DNA of 64,000 bases, taken from the NCBI RefSeq assembly GCF_003668575.1, contig NZ_RCVZ01000003.1:132430-196429 (forward strand), in the 5' to 3' direction. The notes beneath the pieces are model-generated. The model made no database searches. It saw only the letters and a list, made by a program, of their open reading frames with translations, and had not been told where the DNA came from. Position 1 is the stretch's first letter; every line of letters begins with the position of its first letter. Shown one piece after another: positions 17,449-26,876 of the stretch. The position numbers were made by a program, and so were the translations under genes. The stretch comes from Falsibacillus albus (GTDB taxonomy: Bacteria; Bacillota; Bacilli; Bacillales; DSM-25281).

Positions 17449-18655
17449 ATGATTCTTTCTTTTTGTACCCCAATCGTTCGATTCCCCGCTGGACATACTT
17501 ATTTTTCATATACAAGTCCCAAATCAATCCGGAGTGATAATTTTCGATCATCAAAAGCGTGATGCCTTTGTCAATCCCGATGACATGGTCTGCATACCAG
17601 GCTGGAGAAACATCCAGGTTGTACGCATCCTGGAAACCATACTCTCCCCAGAGCTGGGGATGGTGTTCATAGTAATACTCCATGGCACTGATCGATTCTT
17701 CCGGGGTGAATACAATCGATCCAGCTGCCCCAGCAGGTGCTACCGTTCCATCATTGTTCTTTCTTACATTCGGGTGGAAAGGAGGGGCTCCCGGGCCGGC
17801 ATAGCCTTTCGGACTTGCACAGGCAGTCAACCCCCAGGAATGTTCATGGTATGTCTTGAAACCCTCTGGATTATCGATGCAATACTGGCGGTTTGCCAAT
17901 GAAGCTTGAACGGAATTCTCAAACCAATCGATTTGATCGGGATCCAGGTAGTCCTGAAATCTAAACCATGCATGGGCGTATTGGTGGGTGAACAAGCTTC
18001 CGCCTGGCGAGTTGTAAAACTCATGATCCCCATAGCGCCCCAGCCTGCGCTCGAATCCATCATAGATCTTCACCGGAACTGGATGTGTTGGTGAAGCAAC
18101 ACCGAGGAAATACTGCATCATCTGTTCTGCATACATATCCCAATGGTGAAATCCGCCCGTACCCGTGTTGTAGCCCATGTAATATTGGTTTTTGTCTTCA
18201 TCATAGTACATCGGCCATTCAACCCGCTGGTAAATCTCTTCAAACAGCTGTTCAATTTCTCCCCCGAAATATTCCGCCGATGTAATCGCGCCATTCAAAA
18301 AGAGGGATGTATCAATGATCGAGGCACAGTCATAAAACTGTTCATTCTTTTCGGCCGTCTCCATATTGAGAAAATGATAGAAGAATCCTCCTTCGTGCTC
18401 CACGTGATGAAGGAATGTTTTGAGGGTTCCTTTCGTCCGCTCATGTCCCTCTTCACGGGTGATCCATCCCTTTTCGATTCCGATGATGATAGCCGAAAGT
18501 CCAAAGCCGACAGAAGCGATGCTTGCCACTTTTTTATTGGCCGATTGATCCAGTATCAATCCATACCCGCGGCTGTCCTCATTCGCATTGGCTTCATTCC
18601 AAAAAAAATCAAAACATTTCCTTGCTTCCAAATCAACGATCGATGTTGATGACAC
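17447..18655 (-). CDS. GH144-like beta-1,2-glucanase ('glucoamylase' family PF10091)
   Basis: A protein of about 402 residues with an (alpha/alpha)6-barrel pattern and no signal peptide, so probably cytoplasmic. Conserved stretches are SVGFGLSAIIIGIEKGW, the acidic ASIIDTSLFLNGAI, GGFHHWDMYAEQMMQYFLG with a conserved Glu near 177, and the C-terminal NYHSGLIWDLYM. Databases often label this family glucoamylase, but characterised members form GH144, endo-beta-1,2-glucanases or sophorose-releasing enzymes. The start is ambiguous: GTG at 18655 has AAGGAG 8 nt upstream, while GTG at 18664 overlaps the ribosome binding site. It follows a permease pair and precedes a GH35-like gene. It probably cuts imported beta-1,2-glucan into short pieces. 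Confidence 0.82.
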   Translation of the reverse strand: MSSTSIVDLEARKCFDFFWNEANANEDSRGYGLILDQSANKKVASIASVGFGLSAIIIGIEKGWITREEGHERTKGTLKTFLHHVEHEGGFFYHFLNMETAEKNEQFYDCASIIDTSLFLNGAITSAEYFGGEIEQLFEEIYQRVEWPMYYDEDKNQYYMGYNTGTGGFHHWDMYAEQMMQYFLGVASPTHPVPVKIYDGFERRLGRYGDHEFYNSPGGSLFTHQYAHAWFRFQDYLDPDQIDWFENSVQASLANRQYCIDNPEGFKTYHEHSWGLTACASPKGYAGPGAPPFHPNVRKNNDGTVAPAGAAGSIVFTPEESISAMEYYYEHHPQLWGEYGFQDAYNLDVSPAWYADHVIGIDKGITLLMIENYHSGLIWDLYMKNKYVQRGIERLGYKKKES

Positions 18656-18671
18656 AGCTTTCACTCCTTTT

Positions 18672-19622
18672 TTATTCTCCTGTGATCCCAGATCGATCCA
18701 CGCCTTCGACGAACCATCTCTGGGTGATGAAATAGACGATCAACAGAGGCAGGATGGATAATAGGGTGCCTGCCATCTTGATTCCTTCATTTAATTGGTT
18801 CTCACCAAGCCCCATTCCTGCAGGGAACATCTTTTGGTAAGTGGCAACGAATTTCTGCAGCTGCAGCGGCAACGTCGTCAACGCATCGCCGAAATAAATG
18901 GCGGCTAAATACGTCTCATTCCAGTACCAAACAAACGAAAACAGAAATGAAATGATGAATGCCGGAACGGCCATCGGAAGGGCGATTGTAAAGAAAATGC
19001 GGAAATGTCCGGCCCCGTCGATCTGCGCCGCTTCTTCCAAAGCTTTCGGTACTTGTCTAAAAAACTGAAAGAATATCAAGATGAAAATCGCACTGTTGAT
19101 GCCTTGGCCAAAGGCGGCAGGGAGCAGAAAAGCTTTCAAGCTCCCTAGGATGTGCAGTTCATTGAAAAAAATATACCTTGGGATCAATGTCACCTGCGGC
19201 GGGATCACGAATGTAGCCAAAACAAGTGCGAATAGAATTTTCTTTCCTTTAAACTCAAATCTGGCGAATCCATAGCCGACAACTGCTGCAACCGCCGTCT
19301 GCACAACCGATGGCAATACAGTCACATACAGTGTTTCAAATAATGTCGGGAAAAAACTCAAAACTTGGTCGGCTTTTGAATAGTTCCCCCAATAAAGTTT
19401 GGTCGGAATCCAATTGACGAGGGGATTCAATAAGTCGTCAAGCGTCTTCAAGCTGTAGACGCCCATATAAATCATCGGAAATAAATAAACAAAACCGATT
19501 CCGATCAGCAAGCCATAAATCAGGATTTTAATCAGGAGGCCGTCCGTCCCCTGCATCCCGATGAAGAACCTCTTTGCCCTTAAATAATATCGATTCAGTT
19601 CAAAATTTTTGATTCGCTCCAT
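18672..19622 (-). CDS. Carbohydrate ABC transporter permease, MalG type (second pair)
   Basis: A 316-residue membrane protein with about six helices and an EAA loop (LEEAAQIDGAGHFRIFFTIA). The N-terminal cytoplasmic extension (MERIKNFELNRYYLRAKRFF) is longer than usual for MalG. A GAGGAGGGG site lies six bases before the ATG. The C terminus ends FVEGVDRSGITGE, like other MalG subunits. It follows its MalF-type partner by 13 bp. Which of the two binding proteins in this cluster serves it is not certain. Confidence 0.9.
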   Translation of the reverse strand: MERIKNFELNRYYLRAKRFFIGMQGTDGLLIKILIYGLLIGIGFVYLFPMIYMGVYSLKTLDDLLNPLVNWIPTKLYWGNYSKADQVLSFFPTLFETLYVTVLPSVVQTAVAAVVGYGFARFEFKGKKILFALVLATFVIPPQVTLIPRYIFFNELHILGSLKAFLLPAAFGQGINSAIFILIFFQFFRQVPKALEEAAQIDGAGHFRIFFTIALPMAVPAFIISFLFSFVWYWNETYLAAIYFGDALTTLPLQLQKFVATYQKMFPAGMGLGENQLNEGIKMAGTLLSILPLLIVYFITQRWFVEGVDRSGITGE

Positions 19623-19635
19623 GCTGCGCCCCTCC

Positions 19636-20499
19636 TCATGAATAACTCTTCTTTCGCTTGATGGTCATGAATCCGACAGAAATCCCCAAAGCCGCTGCAA
19701 TGATGATGAAATATATCCATGACAGTGATGATGCATATCCAAAGCCTGTGTTCACCTTGAACATATTTTTCTGGATATGTTCGATCACCGGATTCAATGA
19801 GAAGATTGAATAGGTCACAATCGTGTATATGGTGTTGATGATGATCATTGGTGCGAGCCCCGGGAGTGTCAGTTTCCAGAAGATTTCCCAATTTGATGCG
19901 CCGTCAATTTTGGCTGCTTCATAGATTTGCTTATCGCTCTTTTGAAGAGCAGCAAGAAAAATCAAGATTTGCACACCGGAAAACCATAGAATGACGATCA
20001 AATTTTTAATCAAATACAATAGGATGCCATTGATGAACCCATCCGGATTTTCATTCAAATATTGATAGATGGCATATTGATCAATGGAAGGGATCGTTGT
20101 CACCCCTTGGTCCATCAACTCTTTGATGACCGGTCCGCTTGCAATGATGACCGGCAAAAAGAAAATCGTCCGGAAAAGGCCGCGGAACTTCACCTTTTGA
20201 TTGAGCAGAAGGGCAATGATCAAGGAAAAGACGATGATGATCGGGACTGAAATGATCAATTCCTGCAAATATTGAGTCACTTTGTCCACAAAGACAGAAT
20301 CGCTTAGAAATGCATATTTATAGTTTTCCAGCTTGATAAATTTCGTCTGGATCCCGCTTGTCGTTATTTTCACTTTTTGAAAGCTTAAATAAAACGAATA
20401 TAATAGCGGGAAAGCGGTAAAAAGGAGAAAGCCAATCACCCAGGGAGAGACAAATAGAAAGCCTACTGTGCTATTTTTCAAATTCACTTTCTTCTTCAC
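19636..20499 (-). CDS. Carbohydrate ABC transporter permease, MalF type (second pair)
   Basis: A 287-residue permease with a first helix typical of sugar permeases (VGFLFVSPWVIGFLLFTAFP) and an EAA loop (IYEAAKIDGASNWEIFWKLT). It overlaps the 3' end of the DUF5696-type gene by 4 bp, which implies translational coupling and a shared task. No binding-protein gene lies immediately before it; instead the DUF5696-type and NHL/Yip1-type genes occupy that place, which is unusual for a CUT1 operon. Confidence 0.9.
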   Translation of the reverse strand: MKKKVNLKNSTVGFLFVSPWVIGFLLFTAFPLLYSFYLSFQKVKITTSGIQTKFIKLENYKYAFLSDSVFVDKVTQYLQELIISVPIIIVFSLIIALLLNQKVKFRGLFRTIFFLPVIIASGPVIKELMDQGVTTIPSIDQYAIYQYLNENPDGFINGILLYLIKNLIVILWFSGVQILIFLAALQKSDKQIYEAAKIDGASNWEIFWKLTLPGLAPMIIINTIYTIVTYSIFSLNPVIEHIQKNMFKVNTGFGYASSLSWIYFIIIAAALGISVGFMTIKRKKSYS

Positions 20500-22757
20500 T
20501 TTGCTCCCCCCTTGATGACTGCAAATCCTTTTGGTTGTACTTCCGTTCCTTCAGTCTGATAAACTGCATCCGTATAGTTGACGATGATGGACACGCCATT
20601 TGAATAATCGACTTTGACAATCCCTTGCTTCGGAATCGACCTGCCGACAATCGTTTCACCCTCAACCTTTCCGAGAGTATCTTTAATCATTTTATATTCC
20701 TTCACGACTTCACTTTTCCAAGTACTGAATTCAGACGTATAGATATCCTTGGATTCGGTGTCGTGCAAAAGGCGTGATGGCTTGTCCGTCAACAGGAAAG
20801 AAGGATATACACCAAATTCAATCAGTCTGAGCACCTGATCTTCCCGGTCTGAGAAATAATTGGAATAAGGTGCGTAAAGCGGGATGATCCCTTTCAAGAC
20901 GATTTGTACGAATGGAACGGTATCGGTTACGAACACATAGTTGGAAGAATACATCGGAACATCTAAATATTTGTTTGTATCTTTCCAGGCATACATATTC
21001 GGTTCATATAATGCCAGATTTCCGATTTTTTTCTGGATATCCCCGAATAATCGATGGTATTCATCAATTGATGCCGCCCTTGTCGAAGACTTCGTTTTGC
21101 TGAAGTCCGAAAACAATTTATAGCCGGTGGAATCAATCGCTACATTCTTTATCCCGTAATCGTGGAATTTTCCCACATCTGACTGAAGCATATCCATCGA
21201 TTTCCACGGTGATAAATAGTAAATGGTTTGATCACCCTCCTGATGGGAAATCGTTTCCGAGCTGATTTTCTTCGCGACATCCTTGCTGCCGGAAAATCCT
21301 CCCCCACCTTCATATGCCTCCGTATAGTCACTGGAGAAATAGATTGGAATATGACTTTTGTTTAAGTCCGCTATGGTATTTTGGACATCGCCTTTACTCC
21401 CCAAGTCCCCTTCAACAGGAAACTTGGCCGGCAGGGTCCCGGTATATCCCCCTTCGGACCACCCTTTATATAGGACAAACATGTTGTCGACTCCCCGAGA
21501 CTTTAGTTCATCCGTCATTTGAGGGAGGCGGCTGATTTCCGTCATCGGGATATATTGGTCCCATAACAGGCCTTTTTTGGATTCCCCGCCGAAGAAATCA
21601 AGGCGGATGTCAGCATCGTCTTTTCTTTTGACTAGTTGATGATTCTTCAGCAAGTCATTTTGGTATGCTTTGGCCATACCGACATAATCAGCGTCTTTTC
21701 CGGATAACAGTTTGTATTTCAGCTTCACATCAAATCGGTTTGCATTTTTTTGATACACCGTGATCCCTTTCCGATCTTTGCTGGTCGGTTGAAAGTATTC
21801 ATATCGGTAATGAAATTGGGAAGCAATCCAATTGAAATCGGTTGATACCCCGGATGGATAGGCCATGATATCACCGTAGGGCGCCCCGTCTTCGACAACG
21901 GCAACAAATCCATTTTGTTTGACGCCATGGACGGCTCCAAATACAGGCATCTTGATCGGCTGCACCGGCACGATGCCTTCCGTTGTTTTAATGTTTTTTT
22001 GTATCCCTGCATCGTTTCCGAATATGGAACCGATGAAAGGAGCATCCGCTTTGCTGCTGCTTTTTTCATAACGGATGAGCGCACCGCTTCCATCAGGAAT
22101 GAACATATAGCCATTTTCGTCATCTTCGTTTACTGCCCCGAAGAACGGGTAGACCCTCATCGAAACAAGCTTGGAACGTTTGTCTTCTTTAATTTTTGAA
22201 TATGGAATCGAAACGGTGACACCGTCATCTTCAAGCGTGACATCCAATTCGAAATCGAGCTTTGCTTCCTTCATATATACATCTGCTTGAAAACCATCTT
22301 TTTTCTTTGTGATTTTCGGACGTGACTTATTTGTCAGGATGCTTTCGGTCCGGACCTTCCCTCTTCTATCCAGAAAATCGAGGGTGATCGCTGATTGTGC
22401 CATTTGAGTCCACGTTTTATTCAAACGATACTGATCCGGATGATCCAGACCGGACTGCCATACATAATTTGTTTTCTTGTTCAGCAGTTTGATCGCCAAT
22501 GATTCAGGCTCGACATACAGGGCAAAGTCATCATTTTCAGCTGCTTTTTCGTAGCCGTTGAATGAAGGCTTCTGTATTTGTGTCTTTACTTCCGCTGTCT
22601 CTGTTTCAGGTCTTGTATACTGAGGCGACCCATACTCAAACCCATTGTCTTTCCCTTCCTTTTGGACAGGAGGATCAGTTTTCTTGGATGATTGTTCCGC
22701 GATAGCGTGCAATGGCAAAATCAATAAGGCCAGCACCAGCAAAATCTTTTTATACAC
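20496..22757 (-). CDS. Secreted DUF5696-type protein, possible glycosidase-like fold
   Basis: A 753-residue exported protein with a cleavable signal peptide (LLVLALLILPLHAIAEQ). After a linker, residues about 65-330 look like a beta-sandwich (YVEPESLAIKLLNKKTNYVWQSG). A region of about 380-680 looks barrel-like, with alternating strands and acidic turns (NMFVLYKGWSEGGYTG, IPIYFSSDYTEAY, KNVAIDSTGYKLFSD, LALYEPNMYAW). A small C-terminal beta domain (GVSIIVNYTDAVYQTEGTEV) follows. I recognise it as the DUF5696 type found in carbohydrate ABC operons of Bacilli; no activity is established to my knowledge. The layout resembles sandwich-plus-barrel glycosidases, so an extracytoplasmic glycan-cleaving role is an inference. 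It overlaps both neighbours by a few bases. Confidence 0.75.
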   Translation of the reverse strand: MYKKILLVLALLILPLHAIAEQSSKKTDPPVQKEGKDNGFEYGSPQYTRPETETAEVKTQIQKPSFNGYEKAAENDDFALYVEPESLAIKLLNKKTNYVWQSGLDHPDQYRLNKTWTQMAQSAITLDFLDRRGKVRTESILTNKSRPKITKKKDGFQADVYMKEAKLDFELDVTLEDDGVTVSIPYSKIKEDKRSKLVSMRVYPFFGAVNEDDENGYMFIPDGSGALIRYEKSSSKADAPFIGSIFGNDAGIQKNIKTTEGIVPVQPIKMPVFGAVHGVKQNGFVAVVEDGAPYGDIMAYPSGVSTDFNWIASQFHYRYEYFQPTSKDRKGITVYQKNANRFDVKLKYKLLSGKDADYVGMAKAYQNDLLKNHQLVKRKDDADIRLDFFGGESKKGLLWDQYIPMTEISRLPQMTDELKSRGVDNMFVLYKGWSEGGYTGTLPAKFPVEGDLGSKGDVQNTIADLNKSHIPIYFSSDYTEAYEGGGGFSGSKDVAKKISSETISHQEGDQTIYYLSPWKSMDMLQSDVGKFHDYGIKNVAIDSTGYKLFSDFSKTKSSTRAASIDEYHRLFGDIQKKIGNLALYEPNMYAWKDTNKYLDVPMYSSNYVFVTDTVPFVQIVLKGIIPLYAPYSNYFSDREDQVLRLIEFGVYPSFLLTDKPSRLLHDTESKDIYTSEFSTWKSEVVKEYKMIKDTLGKVEGETIVGRSIPKQGIVKVDYSNGVSIIVNYTDAVYQTEGTEVQPKGFAVIKGGAK

Positions 22758-24771
22758 GCAAAACCGCCTCCTTTATTACGGAATAAACAAAATCATATAC
22801 TTGATCGACCAATACAAATACAATGAACACGACTAGGATCATGATGACCATCCCAAAGATGGTAAACAAGAAATTCCGTACTGTTTCACTGAATACATAG
22901 TTATGGATTTCCATCACCATGATGAACAGGATGACAAGACACCAAGCATAAACGATCCGTATCGAGAAAATGTAAATGAATGCCTCATTCAAGGTCAGAA
23001 TATTGGTCAGGAAGGTAATCGGCAGGATGAAAACGATATACGGCGCCAATGCATAAATGGTGCCGATATAGATATCCTTCAAGCGCCCTTCCCCATCATT
23101 GATCGTACTGACGAGATAGTTGATGATAATGAAAAGGGCCAATGGTATGATCAGCTTGAGTAATTCCCCGAACAAGCTGACATCTTGTTGACCGATGGAA
23201 GAGAAGATCAATCCGGTCTGGAACCTGCTGACTAAGTATTCAATGATGAGAACAAGATATAGAATGCTCGCAGAAAGTATGGATGCATATTTCTTTCTTT
23301 TCAAATAGTAGAAACTGTCCACCGGTTTCTTGAAGAAGCTGAATAGAAAGAAGAGCTCCTTGATAAGCCGGACTTTTTTAACCTTGTTCCACTTAGCACG
23401 GGGGACAGCCAGCACCTTTTTCTTCTTATCCAAATATTTCAACACGTAGTAGATGATGATGAATCCTAAAATAAGAAGCAATACCGTTCCAAGGTTTTTT
23501 TGCATCCATTCATGCCTTATTTCCCAATAGGCATCGGAATAGCCTTGAATATCATTGGCAAATTCGAATTCATCCAGCGCCGAAGGATAATCCTGCTGCT
23601 TATAGTACGCCTTCCCCATCGCCGTGTGGGCCAAGCCGAAGGAAGAGTTCAGCTGCAAGACTTCCTTCCAATATTTTTGGCTCTTTACATAAAGCCCATC
23701 TTTATATAAAGCGATCCCTTCATGGACTTTATTCGTGAAGGAGGTCGTATCGAAGACTTGGATCATTCCCCTCTCTTTATCCGCTATGTAAAGTCTACCG
23801 AGGTTATCGACCGCAATGCCTGAAGGCTGTTTGAACAAGCCAAGTCTATTTGAGCCATCGTCTTCCCCGCCAAAAACAAAGAGGAGATTTCCAAAACTGT
23901 CAAACTCGTAAATCTTCGCTTTGCTGCTCACAGCGAAAATATTCCCATTCTGATCGACCGTAACGTCTTCCATGGATGATTCATCTGAAATATCATCAGG
24001 GAGCATATTTTGGCCGGCCACGTTCAATTTCTTGATCACTTCATTCTTAGTCCCCTGCGTGACGGAATAAATCAACCCTTGTTGGTCGATGGCAATATTC
24101 CCCGGAGCCGGCGGGGTCTTCCTGAACATCTTGGCTTTTTGGCCTTCTGTCGTCAGCAGATTTTCCAGTACAGATTTAAACGAAACCTCTGTATTATTCA
24201 CACCATAGTATCCTAAAAAAGTACCTGTTCCGCTCAGTTGAATGATTCCATTCGTGGATCCTTCACTTATGATATAAATATTTCCCCTTCTGTCCACACC
24301 TACTTTTTGCGGTTTAAAGGATGATTTGCTCCCAAATAGAGGCGACTTCGGTTTTCCAATTGTCTTCTCTAATTTTCCATCCGGAGAAAAGCGAAAGATC
24401 TTTTCCTTTTCATAATCTGCTACATAGATATCTCCATGTTCATCGACATATACGCCGGTAGGATCCTTTAGGACGCCCTTTCCGACTTCTTCGACCACTT
24501 CATTGTCTTCGTTTGCCACAATGATTTTTTTCGTCCCGGAATCTGCAATGTAAATCAAGCCCTTTGAATCTATGAAAATATCTTCCGGATTTGTCATCTC
24601 TTCATCCGGCAGCAATTGCCCAAGAGGCTTATAAGCAGTCTGCGTCTTTATCTGGCTGCCATCAGCAGATAAAGTTTCCGTGTCATATGGCACCGATCCT
24701 TCGGCGCTCGCCTGCAGTGGAAAGACAACCATAGCGATCATACAAAGTATCCCTAAAATTATTTTCTGCAT
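22750..24771 (-). CDS. NHL-repeat, TPR and Yip1-type multi-pass membrane protein
   Basis: A 673-residue fusion. A signal peptide (LGILCMIAMVVFPLQASAEG) is followed by six or so NHL/beta-propeller repeats (NPEDIFIDSKGLIYIADSGT, DPTGVYVDEHGDIYVADYEK, QPSGIAVDNLGRLYIADKER; about residues 60-340). Next come a TPR-like pair of helices (GLAHTAMGKAYYKQQDYPSA, about 375-410), a single membrane segment (about 425-445) and a C-terminal Yip1-like domain of about five helices (480-670). The propeller should lie outside the cell and the Yip1-like part in the membrane. It could scaffold a glucan-capturing complex or sense a polymer. It overlaps the DUF5696-type gene by 8 bp. Function unknown. Confidence 0.8.
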   Translation of the reverse strand: MQKIILGILCMIAMVVFPLQASAEGSVPYDTETLSADGSQIKTQTAYKPLGQLLPDEEMTNPEDIFIDSKGLIYIADSGTKKIIVANEDNEVVEEVGKGVLKDPTGVYVDEHGDIYVADYEKEKIFRFSPDGKLEKTIGKPKSPLFGSKSSFKPQKVGVDRRGNIYIISEGSTNGIIQLSGTGTFLGYYGVNNTEVSFKSVLENLLTTEGQKAKMFRKTPPAPGNIAIDQQGLIYSVTQGTKNEVIKKLNVAGQNMLPDDISDESSMEDVTVDQNGNIFAVSSKAKIYEFDSFGNLLFVFGGEDDGSNRLGLFKQPSGIAVDNLGRLYIADKERGMIQVFDTTSFTNKVHEGIALYKDGLYVKSQKYWKEVLQLNSSFGLAHTAMGKAYYKQQDYPSALDEFEFANDIQGYSDAYWEIRHEWMQKNLGTVLLLILGFIIIYYVLKYLDKKKKVLAVPRAKWNKVKKVRLIKELFFLFSFFKKPVDSFYYLKRKKYASILSASILYLVLIIEYLVSRFQTGLIFSSIGQQDVSLFGELLKLIIPLALFIIINYLVSTINDGEGRLKDIYIGTIYALAPYIVFILPITFLTNILTLNEAFIYIFSIRIVYAWCLVILFIMVMEIHNYVFSETVRNFLFTIFGMVIMILVVFIVFVLVDQVYDFVYSVIKEAVLRV

Positions 24772-24870
24772 TTGCCTCCCCCCTCCGTTTTTACTTTTGG
24801 CTGAATCTACTATTCTGATGAGCTCTTTTGGTAAAGTTTATTGTTATTAATCAAAGATAGAGTAGGGTGG

Positions 24871-25010
24871 ATTTCCACTGCAGGAAGCTCGCTTTCCGAG
24901 CGGCCTCACACGAAGTGAGGTTGTTCGATGTTGGAACACGATGTGCCCAACTTAATCGAACATCCGCCTTATATCTCCTCGGCTTCGCCTACGGGTCTCT
25001 CACCTTCCGA
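24871..25010. repeat. Long copy of the interspersed structured repeat (inverted)
   Basis: Read on the minus strand it aligns with 45878-46046: GGAAGGTG..GAGAC, GAGGAGA, GGCGGATGTTCGATTAAGTT, CGTGTTCCAACATCGAAC, CCTCACTTCGT.TGAGGCC, CGGAAAGCGAGC.TCCTGCAG. Internal hairpins are GTTCGAT/ATCGAAC, CCTCAC/GTGAGG and GCTCG/CGAGC. It fills most of the 321-bp gap between the NHL gene and the first permease pair; the rest of the gap holds nothing recognisable. Confidence 0.82.
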
Positions 25011-25092
25011 TCCAATCAACAACATATGATGAATTTATAAGAAAAACTTTTAAAGACAACAACCTTTGAGAAAACTGCCTTCTGATAAGAAC

Positions 25093-25971
25093 TTACTTAA
25101 TCCCTGAATGCGCCATTGTGTTCATGACTTTGCTTTGTAAAATGATGAAAATGATTAAATTGGGCAAAAACATGATCAAGGATGCCGCGGCCGCCATCCC
25201 TTGGCCTGCCACGTTGTTTCCTGTAGCCTGGGAGGCAAGTGTCGACATGTAAAACGCAAAGGTTTTCAGCCCTTCATCATTTACATAGAGGGTCGAGGAT
25301 TCCACGCTATTCCATACGAGCTGGAATGAAAGGATGGCAATCGTCGCCATCGCCGGCTTGACCAATGGGACGATGATCCTGATAAAGATTTGAAAATCCG
25401 ATGCACCGTCCATTTTCGCTGCCTCAATCAATTCGTTAGGAATTTGATCTATGAACTGCTTCACCAGGAATAATCCGATCGGCATGGCGAGCAAAGGAAA
25501 AATATGTACCCAGAAAGTATTGATCAATCCAAGTTTTTCAATCAGTAAATATCTTGGTATGGCCACTGCTGCCGGCACGAACATCAAGGCAAGCGTGTTG
25601 ATTTCGAATATCGCTTTTTTAAGCTTGAATTCTTTTTTGGAAAGCGCATATCCGGCCATCGTGCTGATCAGCACGGTCAAGACGACAACTGTGATCGTTA
25701 CGATGATGCTATTGAATAAATAGCGGATCATCGGGACGCCTGTCGAGTTTGTCTGCGTGAATAGATCCTTAAAGTTTTGCAAAGTCGGCTTCTGCACAAA
25801 AAACCTTGGAGGGTAGGCAAATAATTCATCTATCGGCTTAAATGCATGGAAGATGATATAGACGATCGGCAATGCCATGAAAACTGCCAAAGGGATTAGA
25901 AGCGCATAAAATTTAAATTGGCTTTTATGGAACTTGGTTGGATTCATCTTGGTGCCTTGAAAGGCTGACAT
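25093..25971 (-). CDS. Carbohydrate ABC transporter permease, MalG type (first pair)
   Basis: A 292-residue permease with six predicted helices and an EAA loop ([20 protein letters not shown]), ending in [10 protein letters not shown] as MalG-type proteins do. The ATG at 25971 is preferred because GGGGAG lies 7 nt upstream; a longer frame would overlap the preceding permease gene. It pairs with the MalF-type gene 17 bp upstream and, by gene order, with the 983-residue binding protein. Confidence 0.9.
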   Translation of the reverse strand: MSAFQGTKMNPTKFHKSQFKFYALLIPLAVFMALPIVYIIFHAFKPIDELFAYPPRFFVQKPTLQNFKDLFTQTNSTGVPMIRYLFNSIIVTITVVVLTVLISTMAGYALSKKEFKLKKAIFEINTLALMFVPAAVAIPRYLLIEKLGLINTFWVHIFPLLAMPIGLFLVKQFIDQIPNELIEAAKMDGASDFQIFIRIIVPLVKPAMATIAILSFQLVWNSVESSTLYVNDEGLKTFAFYMSTLASQATGNNVAGQGMAAAASLIMFLPNLIIFIILQSKVMNTMAHSGIK

Positions 25972-25988
25972 ATGATCACTCCCCGTTA

Positions 25989-26876
25989 TTAGTCCTTTTC
26001 CCCGAACAGTTTCCATGCCACCTTGGAGAAAATATAAACAATCAATAGCAATACGACGGATACTGCTGCAGCGTATCCCATTTCGTAGCGGATGAACCCG
26101 TAATCCTCAATATGATTGACCATCAATTGGCCCGCATATTGCGGTGTGGGGTTTGCCCCGGATAAAGCGACACCTATCGCGCCTGCCTGGAAGGTCCCCA
26201 CAACCGCCATCACCGCACCGAACAGCATTTGCGGCCTCATGGAAGGGATGGTGATATAGATGACCTCCTGGAAACGGTTGCGGATTCCATCGATGTATCC
26301 AGCCTCATATACTTCACTGTTAATATTGAGCACCCCTGAAAGCATCGCAAGGAATCCCACGCCCATGCTTCCCCAAAGCGTGACAAAGATCATGATTTTC
26401 ATTAAATAGTCAGGCGACTGAAGCCATTGGATCGGCTCCACCAAGATCCCAAGGGTGATCAACAAGCTATTCAGATAACCTGTCTGGTCACCGCTGAATA
26501 TGATCATCCACACAACGGACATGGCAACCCCTGCCGTCATCGATGGAGAATAGATGATCAGCGCCAAAATGGTCCGTGCCCTCTTAGGAATCTGCGCCAG
26601 CGCCCAAGCAAGGATGAATGACAGGATATACCCGCCTGGGCCGACGATCAATGCAAACGTCAACGTATTCGGCAATACCTTCTGCATGAATACTTCATCC
26701 TGCGTGATCAGGCTTACGTAATTGCTAAGACCCACGAATGATGGCGACTCGATGGCATTGAAATACGTAAAGGATAAAAGGATGGCGGCACCCACCGGAA
26801 TGATGATGAACGTGATGAAAAATAATAGATACGGTGAAAGAAAAAATAATGGTGCGAAGTCTTTTTTATTTTTCAT
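25989..26876 (-). CDS. Carbohydrate ABC transporter permease, MalF type (first pair)
   Basis: A 295-residue membrane protein with a typical first segment ([20 protein letters not shown]) and a degenerate EAA loop ([20 protein letters not shown]), where the usual second Ala is Gly. It overlaps the end of the large binding-protein gene by 11 bp, so the two are translationally coupled and very likely belong to one importer. Confidence 0.9.
   Translation of the reverse strand: MKNKKDFAPLFFLSPYLLFFITFIIIPVGAAILLSFTYFNAIESPSFVGLSNYVSLITQDEVFMQKVLPNTLTFALIVGPGGYILSFILAWALAQIPKRARTILALIIYSPSMTAGVAMSVVWMIIFSGDQTGYLNSLLITLGILVEPIQWLQSPDYLMKIMIFVTLWGSMGVGFLAMLSGVLNINSEVYEAGYIDGIRNRFQEVIYITIPSMRPQMLFGAVMAVVGTFQAGAIGVALSGANPTPQYAGQLMVNHIEDYGFIRYEMGYAAAVSVVLLLIVYIFSKVAWKLFGEKD

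Noticed and set aside
18143-18649. 168-codon frame antisense to the GH144-like gene
   Set aside because: It is explained by codon usage of the opposite strand; His/Phe/Arg-rich composition and no recognisable features.
17447-18655. Calling this protein a starch-degrading glucoamylase
   Set aside because: The family name is historical; the GH15 motifs of true glucoamylases are not seen and the neighbours concern beta-1,2-glucans.
24871-25010. Insertion sequence with a transposase
   Set aside because: The element is only about 140 bp and contains no open frame that could encode a transposase; it is at most a non-autonomous element.
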